NCBI GenBank assembly: GCA_943736015.1
Contig: OX031072.1
Span: 14,411,501 to 14,475,500 of the forward strand
DNA: 64,000 bases
DNA from: Tridacna crocea
Taxonomy: Eukaryota > Mollusca > Bivalvia > Cardiida > Cardiidae
Reading direction: 5' to 3'
This document shows, piece by piece, positions 50,350 through 60,901 of the stretch. The first letter of the stretch is position 1, and each line of letters begins with the position of its first letter. Under the pieces are notes generated by a model. It saw only the letters and a program-made list of their open reading frames with translations, did not search any database and was not told where the DNA came from. A program made the translations under genes and the position numbers.

Positions 50350-50420
50350 GGGACAGTGTAGATTAAGATCAGACTGCACTTTCTGTGCAGTCTGATCTTG
50401 AACTTTACTGTCTACAAAAG
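50350..50420 (+). repeat. HP-B hairpin
   Basis: CAGTGTAGATTAAGATCAGAC and GTCTGATCTTGAACTTTACTG pair around TGCACTTTCTGTGCA. Confidence 0.65.
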
Positions 50421-50520
50421 CTTCTGGAGTTGTCTGTTATAGTATGGAGCTGCAACACAATCCTGGGTTGTAACCATCCTGAGCAATTAGCTTATGAGTA
50501 TCATTTGCTTTAAATTGTCA

Positions 50521-50650
50521 TTAACCCTTTAATTACTCTGGAATGAAAGCCTGTTGAAAACATTGTGGGAAAAGGAGAAAATGCTAGTAACCAACATTTT
50601 CTTTTTTCCCACAGTGTTTTCTACCTGATCAGAGGAAGACTTCCCTACTT
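50521..50650 (+). repeat. PAL-A left half plus palindrome
   Basis: TTAA at 50521-50524. Core GCTAGTAACCAAC. The right half stops just after the palindrome at CTACCTGATCAG. Confidence 0.65.
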
Positions 50651-50889
50651 CCGTATTAGCACAATGATACAAAATTTGTCTACTGATCACTTGGTCCTGT
50701 TCTTTTTTTTTTGTACTCAAACCAGTAAACTGTTTGTCCCATGGCTTGTTCATCCTATGATTGCGAGCTATTCCATCTGATTGGGCATGAATGTTTATAG
50801 ATCGAAATAATTGATTGTAATATTGCATGGGTATTGAATGTTAACAGCAAAAGATATTTCAAAATCATAGTTTTGAGGTAAAGACTTAA

Positions 50890-51180
50890 TGTTTTTGTGA
50901 TATATTCACATGGATGCTCTCTTTATCCATCATGCATCCTAATATCAAGGACCTTACTCCTGACTCCTCCTTATGATCAAAGGGATACCATCAATACATA
51001 TGATATATAATCCTAACTTTGTCATAACTACTCTTCATTCAACCAAAAAAAGTATTCATTTTCTTAGTAGGTTGACTTTGAAGCTAATATTTGAATAATA
51101 TTTGTTTTTCTTTCAAATTATTAAATTCACACAATAGCTTCCTTTACAGATACACTTCAGCATTCTCAACGCTTTGATTT
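50890..51180 (-). repeat. Dispersed repeat, inverted copy of 39165
   Basis: CTCTTTATCCATCATGCATCC, TACTCCTGACTCCTCC, GTAGGTTGACTTTGAAGC and TCAGCATTCTCAACGCTTTG mirror the copy at 39165-39450 with many substitutions. Confidence 0.65.
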
Positions 51181-51182
51181 GT

Positions 51183-51404
51183 GATTGTATTGGAGTTTAA
51201 CACCTTTTTAACAGCTTAAGTCATGGGAGGGTATCAGTGCACCTATGCATGTGTTTCCTGGGTTTCTCGCACCAGTATTAACACAACTTCCTTTCCAAGT
51301 TGCTGACTGTTTTTCTCCCATGCATAAAAATGGGAGGTGAAAAATTGCCAGAAAGAAAGTTTGCCTTATTTGGCTATCAAACTCACAACTACCAGGTCCT
51401 GCAG
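51183..51404 (-). mobile_element. SINE-A, head truncated
   Basis: Starts GATTGTATTGGAGTTTAACA (inverted tail). GGTTTCTCGCACCAGTATTA and AGAAAGAAAGTTTGCCTTAT follow, ending at TCAAACTCACAACTACCAGG. The A-box part is missing. Confidence 0.75.
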
Positions 51405-51441
51405 AACAATCCCTGATATTCACGACCCTTAGAAAAAAGCC
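51405..51441 (+). repeat. PAL-A left-half fragment
   Basis: GAACAATCCCTGATATTCAC then GACCCTTAGAAAAAAGCC. The palindrome is missing and the next element begins. Confidence 0.55.
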
Positions 51442-51669
51442 TTAACCCTTGCCCAAACTATCCCTGGTTTTTACGGGTCTTGATTAGTAGCCTTTTGAAA
51501 ACATTGTGGGAAAAGGAGAAAATGCTGGTAACCAGTATTTTTCCTTTTCCCACAACATTTTCTACCCTATCATAGACAGAAATCATCTTTTCAGCAAGAG
51601 TTGAATTGTCGTCTGCAAATGCTTTCAATTTGGTCTAGTCCAAAAGTTTGTTGTTCAGGAAAGGGTTAA
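51442..51669 (+). mobile_element. PAL-A MITE with PAL-C-like ends
   Basis: Ends TTAACCCTTGCCCAAACTAT and CAGGAAAGGGTTAA (C-type), but the core is A-type (GCTGGTAACCAGT). Confidence 0.85.
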
Positions 51670-51848
51670 AAAAAAAAATGTTTAGGGAAAAGGAGAAAAT
51701 GCTGGTAACTATCATTTTCTTCTTCTCTAAAAATGTTTTCTACCTTTCTAGAAACAAATTTCCGTTTTACAGTCACATTTATTTTGTCTCCAGCAAATGC
51801 ATTTAATTTTAACAACACTGAAGTTTTGTTTTCTGGTAATGATTCAAG
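51670..51848 (+). repeat. PAL-A MITE, left half lost
   Basis: After an A run the left arm begins GGGAAAAGGAGAAAATGC. Core GCTGGTAACTATC. Right end TTCTGGTAATGATTC. Confidence 0.65.
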
Positions 51849-51964
51849 GGAATGAAGAATTAATGAGATTTCTATAGAGATATTGTTCCTTGCTATCTGA
51901 TATAAATATTGTTTCGTGCTATCTGATATCCATATATAGAATTTTATCGCTTTTATCGAACACT

Positions 51965-51998
51965 TTAATCCTTTACCAAACAACAACATTTTTGATTT
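51965..51998 (-). repeat. PAL-A left-end stub
   Basis: TTAATCCTTTACCAAACAAC then AACATTTTTGATTTT. Confidence 0.45.
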
Positions 51999-52007
51999 TC
52001 AGCCCAT

Positions 52008-52232
52008 TTAACCCTTTCCCAAACGACAAATTTTGGACCCTTCCAAACCGAAAGAGTTTGCAGAAGACAATTTTAGAGTTGGAAAAAAAGGCAGAAAGTT
52101 CTCAAAAAGAGTAGAAAACACCGTGGGAAAAGGAGAAATTGCTTGTTAAGAGCAATTTCTTTTCCCACAGTGTTTTCAAAAGACTTTCACTGCAGACATG
52201 TAAAAACCAGGGCTTGTTTTGGAAAGAGTAAT
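52008..52232 (-). mobile_element. PAL-C MITE
   Basis: Left end TTAACCCTTTCCCAAACGAC; right end TTTTGGAAAGAGTAA. Core TTGCTTGTTAAGAGCAA; the right arm lost CTCC. Confidence 0.8.
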
Positions 52233-52244
52233 GACTTGTTTCCC

Positions 52245-52473
52245 TTAAATCTTTACCACACAGTCCCTACTTTTAATGACCCTGAGAAAGAAGCCTTTAG
52301 AAAACATTGTGGGAAAAGGAGAAAATGCTGGTAACCAGCATTTTCTCCTTTTCCCACAATGTTTTCTATCCTGTCATAGACAGAAATCATTATTTGAGCT
52401 ACATTTGATTTGTCGTCTGCAAATACTTGTAATTTCCCCAGGTCCTAAATTTTTTGGTTTGGTAAAGAGTTAA
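52245..52473 (+). mobile_element. PAL-A MITE
   Basis: TTAA at 52245-52248 and 52470-52473. The 66-bp palindrome is perfect. Confidence 0.9.
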
Positions 52474-52474
52474 A

Positions 52475-52640
52475 AGAATTTGCAGACAACAAAATAAATG
52501 TGACTCAAAAAATAAAGTTTGTACACTGAAGGGTAGAAAACATTGTGGGAAAAGGAGAAAATGCTGGTCAACAGCATTTTTCCCTTTTCCCACAATGTTT
52601 TCTAAGGGCATCTTTCTCTGTCTGTGAAAGTCACAAGGAT
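52475..52640 (-). mobile_element. PAL-A MITE, both ends lost
   Basis: Begins at GAATTTGCAGACAACAAAAT directly after the previous element. Core GCTGGTCAACAGC. Ends TCTTTCTCTGTCTGTGAAAG. Confidence 0.7.
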
Positions 52641-52719
52641 CAAAAGGATAATTTGGGTTCAGGGCTTAACAAACAACTTGCACTGTCAAATTGACTAAGT
52701 GCACTGTGTTTTTGACAGA

Positions 52720-52800
52720 CTGAAAAGGCATTGTAGGAAAAGAAGAAAATGCTTGATTACCAGCATTTCTCCATTTCTCCCAATGTTCTTAAATGATTCT
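52720..52800 (-). repeat. PAL palindrome fragment
   Basis: GGCATTGTAGGAAAAGAAG to CTCCCAATGTTCTT around TGCTTGATTACCAGCA. Confidence 0.5.
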
Positions 52801-53247
52801 ATCTGTACGAATTTTAAAAGCATTATGGGTTGTTTTATAACAGATATGACAGCACTCTACATTATAATCCCTGATAGTACTCCTCCGTAGTTTTCTTCTC
52901 TAGACACGATTATTTCCTTTTTAATTTCTCGTATGTTGAATTGTCTCCTATTTTATCCACAAAATTGAAATATGAAAGTCATACAACTGGATCATATTAT
53001 TTTCACAAGTTAATATGAATCTAACCATATTTGGAATATATGATAAATGCTATACCAGACCTGAAGATATTTTTGTTGTAAACATGGCATCTTCCTCTGC
53101 AATCTTCATGTATAGGCTGGGTTTCCTTAGTGTTATCAAGTTCCTGGTGTTTGAAAGAAACAAAACTTGCAGATTTGCTTTACAGCTTAAAGAATATTTA
53201 AAGTAGTAGAAGGTTCCAATTAATTAACTTAATTTAACAGTTTTCAG
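52801..53247. other. Non-coding DNA, nothing recognised
   Basis: A 63-codon frame at 53015-53206 shows no domain. Confidence 0.35.
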
Positions 53248-53545
53248 CTCCACTGGCCAAACACCAGCAGGCTTATGTCATGGCCTGGTGTCTGTTGTGC
53301 GTCCTTGCATTAACTTTTATCTTAAACAACATCGTCTTCTCTGAAACTGCATGCCCATCCAAATTTAATGAAACTTCACAGAAATTATCCTGCCATGATC
53401 TTCTTAAGAAGTTCTTTACAGAATTTGATTCCTTCAAAAACTGGTTACCATGGCAACAAAACTGGAAAAAAAAATTTAAAAATCTTCTTCTCCAGCTGAA
53501 ACCACAAGGCCCAAGGCTACTGAATTGGGCAAGCATGTAGCTTGA
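53248..53545 (+). repeat. Dispersed repeat with an open frame (not a gene)
   Basis: Words such as TGGTGTCTGTTGTGCGTCC, TTAACTTTTATCTTAAACAA, CTGAAACTGCATG and GCTGAAACCACAAGGCCCAAG are typical of a repeat I associate with bivalve genomes (recalled, not searched). The frame 53280-53540 has a hydrophobic start by chance and no domain. Confidence 0.45.
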
Positions 53546-53930
53546 TCTAATGGACTTTTAACAAGTTTCTTCATATTATAGGCCTGGGGTCAAAATTGAC
53601 TCCATTCCAGAAATCGCAAGTTTAACATGGGCTTGCTTCCATGTATTGTCACTTCAATTTCAATGTTAAACAGGGGATATAACTCTTGTTATAAGAATGT
53701 TACTATTTACCTCCCTTGGTTATCAAACTGCAGTGATATGTGATTGGTGCTAGTATTTAAGTTTTTGATAGAAAATATTCTGTTTACAGGGAGAGTGATT
53801 CATTTTGATGCTAATAGTTATGGTCACACTGGAATATCAAATTCAAAGTAAGGTCTTTTTTTCCAAGAACTTTTCCTTTCATGCTAATGAATAAACCTGC
53901 TTGTATTGCCTGACAATATTCATTGACACG
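53546..53930. other. Non-coding DNA, nothing recognised
   Basis: No repeat or coding signal identified. Confidence 0.35.
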
Positions 53931-53981
53931 AAGGCCCTCTTTTTCGGGGTCATTAACACCTCAATTTGTGTGGTAAAAGGA
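53931..53981 (-). repeat. PAL-A right-end fragment
   Basis: TTCGGGGTCATTAACACCTC then TTTGTGTGGTAAAAGGAAG. Confidence 0.45.
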
Positions 53982-53991
53982 AGTGGAGCAT

Positions 53992-54015
53992 TAGAGGGCC
54001 ATCATGGCCCTCTTA
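53992..54015. repeat. 24-bp palindrome
   Basis: AGAGGGCCAT and ATGGCCCTCT flank a single C. Confidence 0.6.
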
Positions 54016-54235
54016 TTTCTCTTCGCATGTCTTTTCAACTTTTTCCACAGTAATCAGATTTGAGGATTGAAGCAACCTATTATTTCAGCTTTTAGCTAGA
54101 CAACAACCAGTATGTTTATGCCATAGTGTTCTTTTAGTCATATGTGTCACTGCATCTACTGTTATTTCACACATCTTCTTTAAAACAATCCTGTAAATTA
54201 TTCTCTAAAAAAAAAGGATGTTCAAAATTTTTCAA

Positions 54236-54464
54236 TTAACTCCACTAGATGGCAAAATTTTAGCCATGTCCAAATTGAAAGCACTTGCAGATGACACTGT
54301 TTAAATGTGGCTCAAATGGTGTAATTGTTTATTGATAGGGTAGAAAACATTGTGGGAAAAGGAGAAAATGCTAGTTACCAGCATTTTCTCTTTTTCCAAC
54401 AATGGTTTCAAAAGACTTCTTTCTGGGGGTCATCAAAAGTCATTATTGTGTGGTACAGGGTTAA
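54236..54464 (-). mobile_element. PAL-A MITE
   Basis: TTAA at 54236-54239 and 54461-54464. Core GCTAGTTACCAGC. Confidence 0.85.
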
Positions 54465-55075
54465 AGAAATTGATAAACAAATCTTCTTGGGTTAATGGGT
54501 TGAAATTTCAAAATTTTTATAGAGACGTTTTGTCTTTGGTATTACATTGATGCATAAAAAACTGTCTGGTTTGCAAAAATAGAGAAAAGATTTGAGGCAA
54601 CAAATGATTTCTCCAGGGTTTGACATGATTTATCATTTCTTAAAAGTTCAATCAATATTTTTTCTGGTGTTCCATAGAAATTCTTGCAGATGTGACAAGG
54701 TTATTTGTCAGCATTTGCAGTGAAAATTGAAATCTCTATTTCTATCTTTATCAAAGTATAATACTCTTCCCTGCTAGCCTTAAGTCTGTGCAAAAGGACC
54801 AAATTATGCCTCGTTGACATAAGCTACGTCATGCGCACAACTTGAGAGAAGCAGGGTGATTGTGTTTGTTTGTGGGACCGAATCGTTTTACTCTTACTCT
54901 TGAGGTAACTTGGTGCTATTGGGATGATCGTAAGGATCTTCAAAGAATTCTTGAGTGTCAAAACTTTTTGCCATGATAATGCTGATTTAATGTTAACCTA
55001 CAACCTTTAGGTGTTTGTTACAAGAAATAAAATGATTCTGGTAAAGATGTGGCAGGATTTTCATTTCGTTCTTAT
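54465..55075. other. Non-coding DNA, nothing firm
   Basis: CTTACTCTTGAG|GTAACT near 54905 is donor-like, but no frame supports an exon. Confidence 0.3.
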
Positions 55076-55250
55076 AAGTAAGTAAGTAAGTAAGTAAGTA
55101 AATATTTTATTATAGTGACATGTGCATGAATTAACAAAGTACAACCGATACCAAATGAATATAAACACCCGGCCCCATGGGCCTATATGTCACTTTCAAA
55201 CATAAGTTACAAAGTAAGTACACGTGACTGAAAGGGGAAGAGTGGCTGTC
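55076..55250 (-). repeat. Probable retroelement 3' end with (TTAC)n tail
   Basis: (AAGT)n at 55076-55105 is followed by AAATATTTTATTATAGTGAC. Read on the minus strand this is a unique sequence, AATAAAATATTT and a TTAC repeat tail, as some non-LTR elements end. Family not identified. Confidence 0.45.
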
Positions 55251-55830
55251 AATGAATAAGGAATAAAGCACGCATTTTTTTTTTTATAGCATATCGTCAG
55301 TCAAGCCACGCCTCCTAAATCTTGAGGAGACGTTGATTGGCTGAGGACAAACCTAATAATAACATAAATCTTACGTGATTGAAAAACGAATAAAACGAAA
55401 TATAAGGAATGTCTCGACCCCTTTTTTTTTTAACATATATACAAGCAGATGGCCATTAATTCATGCTGGACAATTGTTCTCCCTATAATCTACCAATAAC
55501 CAAGTGCAGTGTAAACCAAGATCAGGTTGCATGAACAACCCGTCAAGGTTTAACCTGCCCTTGGCTTTCTTTGTCTTGTCAATGATTTTGGTAGTTGAAA
55601 ATGATAGACAGTAGGATTTATTGAATTCTGGTATTATAAGTTCTCTCAAGTTCCCTAACAATCACTGTGATAAGCAATGACTTACCTCAATGATTTGATC
55701 GAAATTGTCACTTTTTGCACACAATCTGGGTATTATTTGATGGCATGGACCATCACCCATCTTACCATGTTTCAAAATACACCAAAACCAATTACGATGG
55801 ACAATTATAGGTCTGATGCAACACTTCTGT
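55251..55830. other. Non-coding DNA with an HP-B arm fragment
   Basis: GCAGTGTAAACCAAGATCAGG (55506) is an HP-B left arm. Nothing else recognised. Confidence 0.4.
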
Positions 55831-56058
55831 TTAACCCTTTCCCAAACGACTAATTTTGGACCCTTCCAAACCGTAAGAGTTTGCAGATGACAATTTTAGA
55901 TTTGGAGAAAATGGCAGAAAGTTCTCAAAAAGGGTAGAAAACACGGTGGGAAAAGGAGAAATTGCTCGTTACGAGCAATTTCTCCTCTTCCCACAGTGTT
56001 TTCAAAAGACTTTTACTGCAGACACGTAAAAACCAGGGCTTGTTTGGGAAAGGGTTAA
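55831..56058 (-). mobile_element. PAL-C MITE
   Basis: TTAA at 55831-55834 and 56055-56058. Ends TTAACCCTTTCCCAAACGAC / GTTTGGGAAAGGGTTAA. Core TTGCTCGTTACGAGCAA. Confidence 0.9.
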
Positions 56059-56601
56059 GCTGTGCTACTGTCTTCTGTGATTTACATGTTCTATTATGCT
56101 CTACCAAGTTTAGCAATAAATCGGGTTAATTGTGACCAAAATTTTGACCATCAAAGCTTTGTCACATTCTATACAATCATGGCCATTGTGCCACATACCC
56201 CCAATATCAACACAATTTGGTCTTACAACACCAAATGCTCACCACCTTTCTCTCAAATCGTGGATGTCCTAGCTAATGTAATTGCTGCACATGATTATGT
56301 TTAAATCATAGGCGTAACTTCTATTACGCACACCACGCACGTGTGTAATGTAAAAAAAGGTTGCTTCTTTTTGCGTATTTGTCAGTTTGGACATTTTCTA
56401 AAATAGCTAAGATCAGAAATATTTTGATTTTACTGCTCCGATTCAACTTGGCCGATTCTGAATTGCTCTCGTCCCCTGCCTCAAAAACTTCGGCGTGCGT
56501 ATAATTTACTTTTTTCTGGTTACGCCTATGTAAATGGTTCAAAAAAGCAATGAATTGTGGAGTTCCATGATATCTATATCTAGCAAAATTAATGTTTTTG
56601 G
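56059..56601. other. Non-coding DNA, nothing firm
   Basis: An inverted pair of GTAACTTCTATTACGCACACC-like and CGGCGTGCGTATAATTTAC words (56314, 56489) may mark an old element. Confidence 0.3.
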
Positions 56602-56755
56602 GGGGTATACTGGAATTAGCCTGTCTGTCTGTGTGTCTGTCCATGTGTCTGTCTGTGTGTATGTTCCTTTGTCTGTCTGTGTACAAGTAAGTGCCTGTTT
56701 CTGTCAAAGTGCTGGTGGGGGCATTTAGTCCGGTTCAGTGACGGCTCTATTTTGA
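56602..56755 (+). repeat. Family F repeat, short copy
   Basis: GGGGTATACTGGAATTAGCC, (TGTC)n-like DNA, then GTGCTGGTGGGGGCATTTAG and TTCAGTGACGGCTCTA. Confidence 0.65.
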
Positions 56756-56879
56756 AATAGTGGACATAGTAGATATCATGGTTTGTGTGCAGCACTATAT
56801 ATGTATGTATTGAAATTGTTTCGGACTACAATATACAGGAAGCAGGGCTGAAATACTAAATTTGCCTCTGAAAGCTAGG

Positions 56880-56955
56880 TTAGAAATCATTATGTGAAAA
56901 GGGGAAACAAAATACTGTTTTCCAGCACTTTCTGGTTTTCCTGTAATTCTTCCAA
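56880..56955. repeat. PAL relic
   Basis: AGAAATCATTATGTGAAAAGG, CTGTTTTCCAGCACTTTCTGG, TTTTCCTGTAATTC. Confidence 0.35.
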
Positions 56956-57464
56956 ATTTGTCTTTCCCCAAGAATTTATAACAGTAACTCTGTTTACTGA
57001 CTTAATAAGATAATACATAATATGCATTTGTCAAACTACAAAATTTTAGACTTGTCCAAATTGAAATTTTATTTGATGCAGATGGCTAATTGGGAGCGAT
57101 TTTAAGATACATGATCACATATATTTTTGAAAAGGTCTTTCTTGGCAGGGGATATCTTTTCAACAAAATTGCTTGTCGAAAAATACAGCAATCAGTCTGA
57201 TATATATGAATTCATAAAAAAACTCTTTTTTTCATAACAGACCCTCAGGAAATCACTGCTTGCAAGCTATTCCTGGAATTATGAAACCTTTCTCTGTATA
57301 TTCAGAGCATTTTTGCACACTTGATTTGCACCTTGGAAATGCATTTGACATGCATTGTTCACAGAGTATGGTTTCTCCAGATGTAGGTGACATTAATGGA
57401 CCACATAACTAACTGTATATTCAGATACTATTAACTCTTACAATTGCTCCATTCCTCTATGTGC
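56956..57464. other. Non-coding DNA with a PAL end fragment
   Basis: ACAAAATTTTAGACTTGTCC at 57040-57059 is a PAL-A block. Nothing else recognised. Confidence 0.35.
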
Positions 57465-57691
57465 TTAACCCTTTCCCAAACAAGCCCTGGACTTTACGTG
57501 TCTACAGTAAAAGTCTTTTGAAAACACTGTGGAAAAAGGAGAAATTGCTCGTAACGAGCAATTTCTCCTTTTCCTACAGTGTTTTTACCCATTTTGAGAA
57601 CTTTCTGACATTTTCTCCAAATCTAAAATTGTCGTCTGCAAACTCTTTCAGTTTGGAAGAGTCCAAAATTTGTTGTTTGGGAAAGGGTTAA
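57465..57691 (+). mobile_element. PAL-C MITE
   Basis: TTAA at 57465-57468 and 57688-57691. Ends TTAACCCTTTCCCAAACAAG / TTTGGGAAAGGGTTAA. Core TTGCTCGTAACGAGCAA perfect. Confidence 0.9.
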
Positions 57692-57785
57692 CACTTTACC
57701 AAACATCCCATGTTTTGACAGCTGTCAATGTAACAAGTAATAAAATTCAATCTGCTTATTCCCATAATGTTTTCAAAGTTGTTCA
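57688..57785 (+). repeat. PAL-A remnant between two elements
   Basis: TTAACACTTTACCAAACATC shares TTAA with the PAL-C copy; TTCCCATAATGTTTTCAAAG is a right-arm remnant. Confidence 0.5.
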
Positions 57786-57788
57786 ATA

Positions 57789-58010
57789 TTAACTCTTTAC
57801 CAAACAACAAAATTTTAGACTGTTCCAAATTGAAAGCATTTGTAGATGACAAAATAAATGTGACTCAAAAAATGAAATTTGGTCTTGGAAGGGTAGAAAA
57901 CATTGTGGGAAAAGGAGAAAATGCTGGTTACCAGCATTTTCTCCTTTTCCCACAAGGTTTTCAATAGGCTTCTTACTCAGAGTCGAGAAACTTGTTTGGT
58001 AAAGGGTTAA
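57789..58010 (-). mobile_element. PAL-A MITE
   Basis: TTAA at 57789-57792 and 58007-58010. Palindrome perfect but for CCCACAAGG. About 10 bp are missing near the right end (GTCGAGAAACTTGTTTGG). Confidence 0.85.
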
Positions 58011-58308
58011 AGATGGTATAATATCATTATTGTTTAGCAGTTGGTAAGCTATCAAAGGAGCAAAATTACCACATGTGAATGCCTATGCACAGCTCAGCTG
58101 CAGATCAGTTTTTTCTGGGAAAAAAGAATTGATTAAAAAAAGGGGCTTAATTGTGTCAAAAATATTTAAGGACAGGGTTACCTGTCCTTCTTTTATGGGC
58201 TTCCCTTTTTGATAGTCAACATTTAGCCCAGGTTTGAAGTAGATATCTTTGGTGATATTAGAGTTATTTGAAAATGTTTTTATGTAACATGATAACATTT
58301 GTTTAAAC

Positions 58309-58512
58309 CTATCAGCGCCATAGGCAAAAACAATGACTTTTGCAGATGGCATAGATTAAGATCAGACTGCACAAAATGTGCAGTCTGATCTTTGATCTGT
58401 ACTGTGCACTTGTTTAGTCTAGCCTATAAAATAAAAAGCTTTGCAAGTTTCAATGGATTGTATTTAGAGTCTTCCAAAATGGTTGAGTTTACTTCTTTGG
58501 CGTTGAAAGAGT
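58309..58512 (+). mobile_element. HP-B hairpin MITE, ends diverged
   Basis: GCATAGATTAAGATCAGACTGC / GCAGTCTGATCTTTGATCTG around ACAAAATGT. The left side TTTTGCAGATGGC matches HP-B at 10168. Confidence 0.65.
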
Positions 58513-58743
58513 TTAACTCATTACCAAACGGCAAATTTTAGACTGGTCCAAATTGAAAGCATTTGCAGATGACAAAATAAAAGTGACTGAAAATTTGAAA
58601 TTTGGTTTGTGAAGGGTAGAAAACATTGTGGGAAAAGAAGGAATGCTGGTAACCAGCATTTTCTCCTTTTTCCACAATGTTTTCTACAGGCCTCTTTCTC
58701 AGGGACGTCAAAGGTTACTAGGGATTGTTTGTTAATGGATTAA
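58513..58743 (-). mobile_element. PAL-A MITE
   Basis: TTAA at 58513-58516 and 58740-58743. Core GCTGGTAACCAGC; left arm GAAGGAATGC lost two bases. Confidence 0.85.
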
Positions 58744-59144
58744 AGCAGTACATACACAAGCTAATCCAAGATGGCACCTTATGATTACATAAGATTTTGT
58801 GCTATTTTGTGCAAGCTGATCCGAGACGAGATGACATATTACTCAAATGTCCGAATGCCTCTATTCATACTATGCAAGCCATCTAGGAACTAAGGTTTCT
58901 ATGTATTAGACTACCAGAAGGGGTGGGGGAATGGGTCATTAGACCTATCACTGGTGATTTATGATGTTCCTTTAGTCTTGATTATTCTTCCTTCCGCCTG
59001 CATACAAATGTCTGTTCTTATGAAAATGTCAACTCTATTTGATTCTGGGAAATACTTCTCACTCTTGTTTTATTTTTTGTCCCTAAAGATATTTGTTTCC
59101 TAGAACATTAGATGACATACAAGTGCTTCTGGGATTGGTAGATG
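58744..59144. other. Non-coding DNA, nothing recognised
   Basis: A direct pair of AAGCTAATCCAAGATGGCAC and CAAGCTGATCCGAGACGAGA (58757, 58812) hints at an old repeat. Confidence 0.35.
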
Positions 59145-59212
59145 AACCGTTTAGCAAAAACCAAATTTCTAGACTTGTACAAAATGAAAGCATAAAGCTT
59201 GCAGATGAGAAA
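59145..59212 (-). repeat. PAL-A left-half fragment
   Basis: CGTTTAGCAAAAACCAAATT, TCTAGACTTGTACAAAATGAAAGC, GCTTGCAGATGAG. Confidence 0.45.
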
Positions 59213-59213
59213 T

Positions 59214-59389
59214 TTCACTCCTTACCACACAATCACGAATTTTAATGACCCTGAAAGAAAAGCCTTTTTCCACATTTTTTTCTACCCTATCAAAGATAGA
59301 AATGACCAATTCAGCACAAGCTGATCTGTTGTCTGCAAATGCTTCTGATCTGGTTCAGTAAAAAATTTTGTCGTTTGGTAAATAGTTAA
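59214..59389 (+). mobile_element. PAL-A MITE with the palindrome mostly deleted
   Basis: Left end TCACTCCTTACCACACAATC. AAAGAAAAGCCTTT joins TTCCACATTTTTTTCTACCC, so the left arm, apex and most of the right arm are gone. TTAA 59386-59389. Confidence 0.75.
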
Positions 59390-59399
59390 CATGCCTGTG

Positions 59400-59597
59400 C
59401 TCTTTAGCAAACAATCACTGGTTTTATCAACCGCAAGGAAGAAGCCTTCTGAAAACACTGTGGGAAAAGAAGAAAATGCTGGTAACCAGCACTTCTACTC
59501 TTCAATTTTTAAGTCGCGTTTATTTTGTTTACAGTCTGCAAAATTAATGCTTTCAATTTGGATCAGTGTAAGACTTAGTCGTTTGGTAAAGAGTTTA
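59400..59597 (+). mobile_element. PAL-A MITE, shortened
   Basis: Left end TCTTTAGCAAACAATCACTG, right end TTTGGTAAAGAGTTTA. GCTGGTAACCAGCACTTC then lacks the rest of the right arm. Confidence 0.7.
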
Positions 59598-59673
59598 GAA
59601 GCCTTTTGGTCATTATTCTCATGAATTCCCAAACCAGAGAGTAACAAAACTAACATTAATTTTGGATAAATGA

Positions 59674-59938
59674 TTTGGTTGTTTGTATTGGGGTTTAACG
59701 CCACTTAAACAGCTATGGTCATATCATGGCGGTCGGTGACGCAATCTGTTTCCTGGCTTTCTCATACCAGTACTAATACTACTTTCTTTCCAAAGCCACC
59801 GACTACTTTTCTCACTTATTTCAGTAGAGGTGAGAGGCAAAAGTACGCCGGAAAGAAAGTTTGCCTCAACCACCTGTCAAACTCACAACCACCAGGCTAT
59901 GAGTCCGACAGGCTCACCACTGAGCCACCCGGGCGGGC
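59674..59938 (-). mobile_element. tRNA-derived SINE (SINE-A) with 12-bp TSD
   Basis: TTGGATAAATGA at 59662-59673 and 59939-59950. Inverted tail GTATTGGGGTTTAACGCCAC at left and the tRNA-like head at right (GCTCACCACTGAGCCACCCG). Full length. Confidence 0.9.
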
Positions 59939-60109
59939 TTGGATAAATGAAATGGTTTTAGATAATAGGAAATTGTTCTACTTAAAAATAACTAGAATTA
60001 GACTTCAGATCAAATTAACCATATCTGCTTTCAAGCTTAGTAAGTAACAACCCATAATGATTTATCTCAAAAGTACTTTTTGGGGAAAATCTCCATATCG
60101 GATAGTAAT

Positions 60110-60155
60110 GATCCTTCTTTGCAGTCTGATCTTGATCTGCATTGTTTGTAAAATG
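60110..60155 (+). repeat. HP-B right-arm fragment
   Basis: TTTGCAGTCTGATCTTGATC then TGCATTGTTTGTAAAATGG. Confidence 0.45.
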
Positions 60156-60182
60156 GTCCTGAAGTTGTACTTAGCAGAATGG

Positions 60183-60408
60183 TTAACCCTTTACCACACA
60201 GTGACGACTTTTAACACCCCTGAGAAAGAAGCCTTTTGAAAACATTGTGGAAAAAAGGAGAAAATGCTGGTAACCAGCATTTTCTCCTTTTCCCACAATG
60301 TTTTCTACCCTTTCCAAATGAAATTTTAATTTTTGATGCACACTTTGTCGTCTGCAAATGCTTTCAGTTTGGACCAGTCTAAAATTTTGTCGTTTGGTGA
60401 AGAGTTAG
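60183..60408 (+). mobile_element. PAL-A MITE
   Basis: TTAA at 60183-60186; right end TTGGTGAAGAGTTAG. Inner palindrome perfect. Confidence 0.85.
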
Positions 60409-60672
60409 GAATGGTCTGTGAATAGTGGCAAAGAGAAAGTGTGAAGTTTATCGAGCACAGGAGAAAAAACATCTGGGATTGGTTGTTTGATTAGAAGGAA
60501 TTGCAATTCTATGCATACAAATAGGGAGATTGAATGTGGCAGGAGGGAAACCGGATTTATGTAGGCAATTTCACACCATTAGGTGCTCTATACATATATC
60601 TGCAAATGACAATTGCCAGGAAAATGTATTGCTTGGTGTCAGGCACATATCTTTGCAGTAGAAATTGCTGAA

Positions 60673-60901
60673 TTAACCCTTTACCAAAGAATCCGCATCT
60701 TAAATGACCCTGAGAAAGAAGTCCTCTGAAAACATTGTGGGAAAAGGAGAAAATGCTGGTAACCAGCATTTTCTCCTTTCACCACAATGTTTTCTTCCCT
60801 ACCCGAAACAAATTTCAAATTTCCAGCCACTTTTGTTTTCTTGTCTGCAAATGCTTTCCATTGGGACCTGTCTGAATATTTGTCGCTTGGCAAAGAGTTA
60901 A
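60673..60901 (+). mobile_element. PAL-A MITE
   Basis: TTAA at 60673-60676 and 60898-60901. Core perfect; right arm TCTCCTTTCACCACAATG. Confidence 0.9.

Noticed and set aside
53280..53540. 86-codon frame with a signal-peptide-like start after TTTTCAG
   Set aside because: The DNA has the wording of a dispersed mollusc-type repeat, both strands are open, and no domain is visible.
56062..56304. 80-codon frame after a PAL-C copy
   Set aside because: No domain, biased composition or splice support.
58083..58352. 89-codon minus-strand frame
   Set aside because: Starts inside the HP-B element, has no domain and no splice context.
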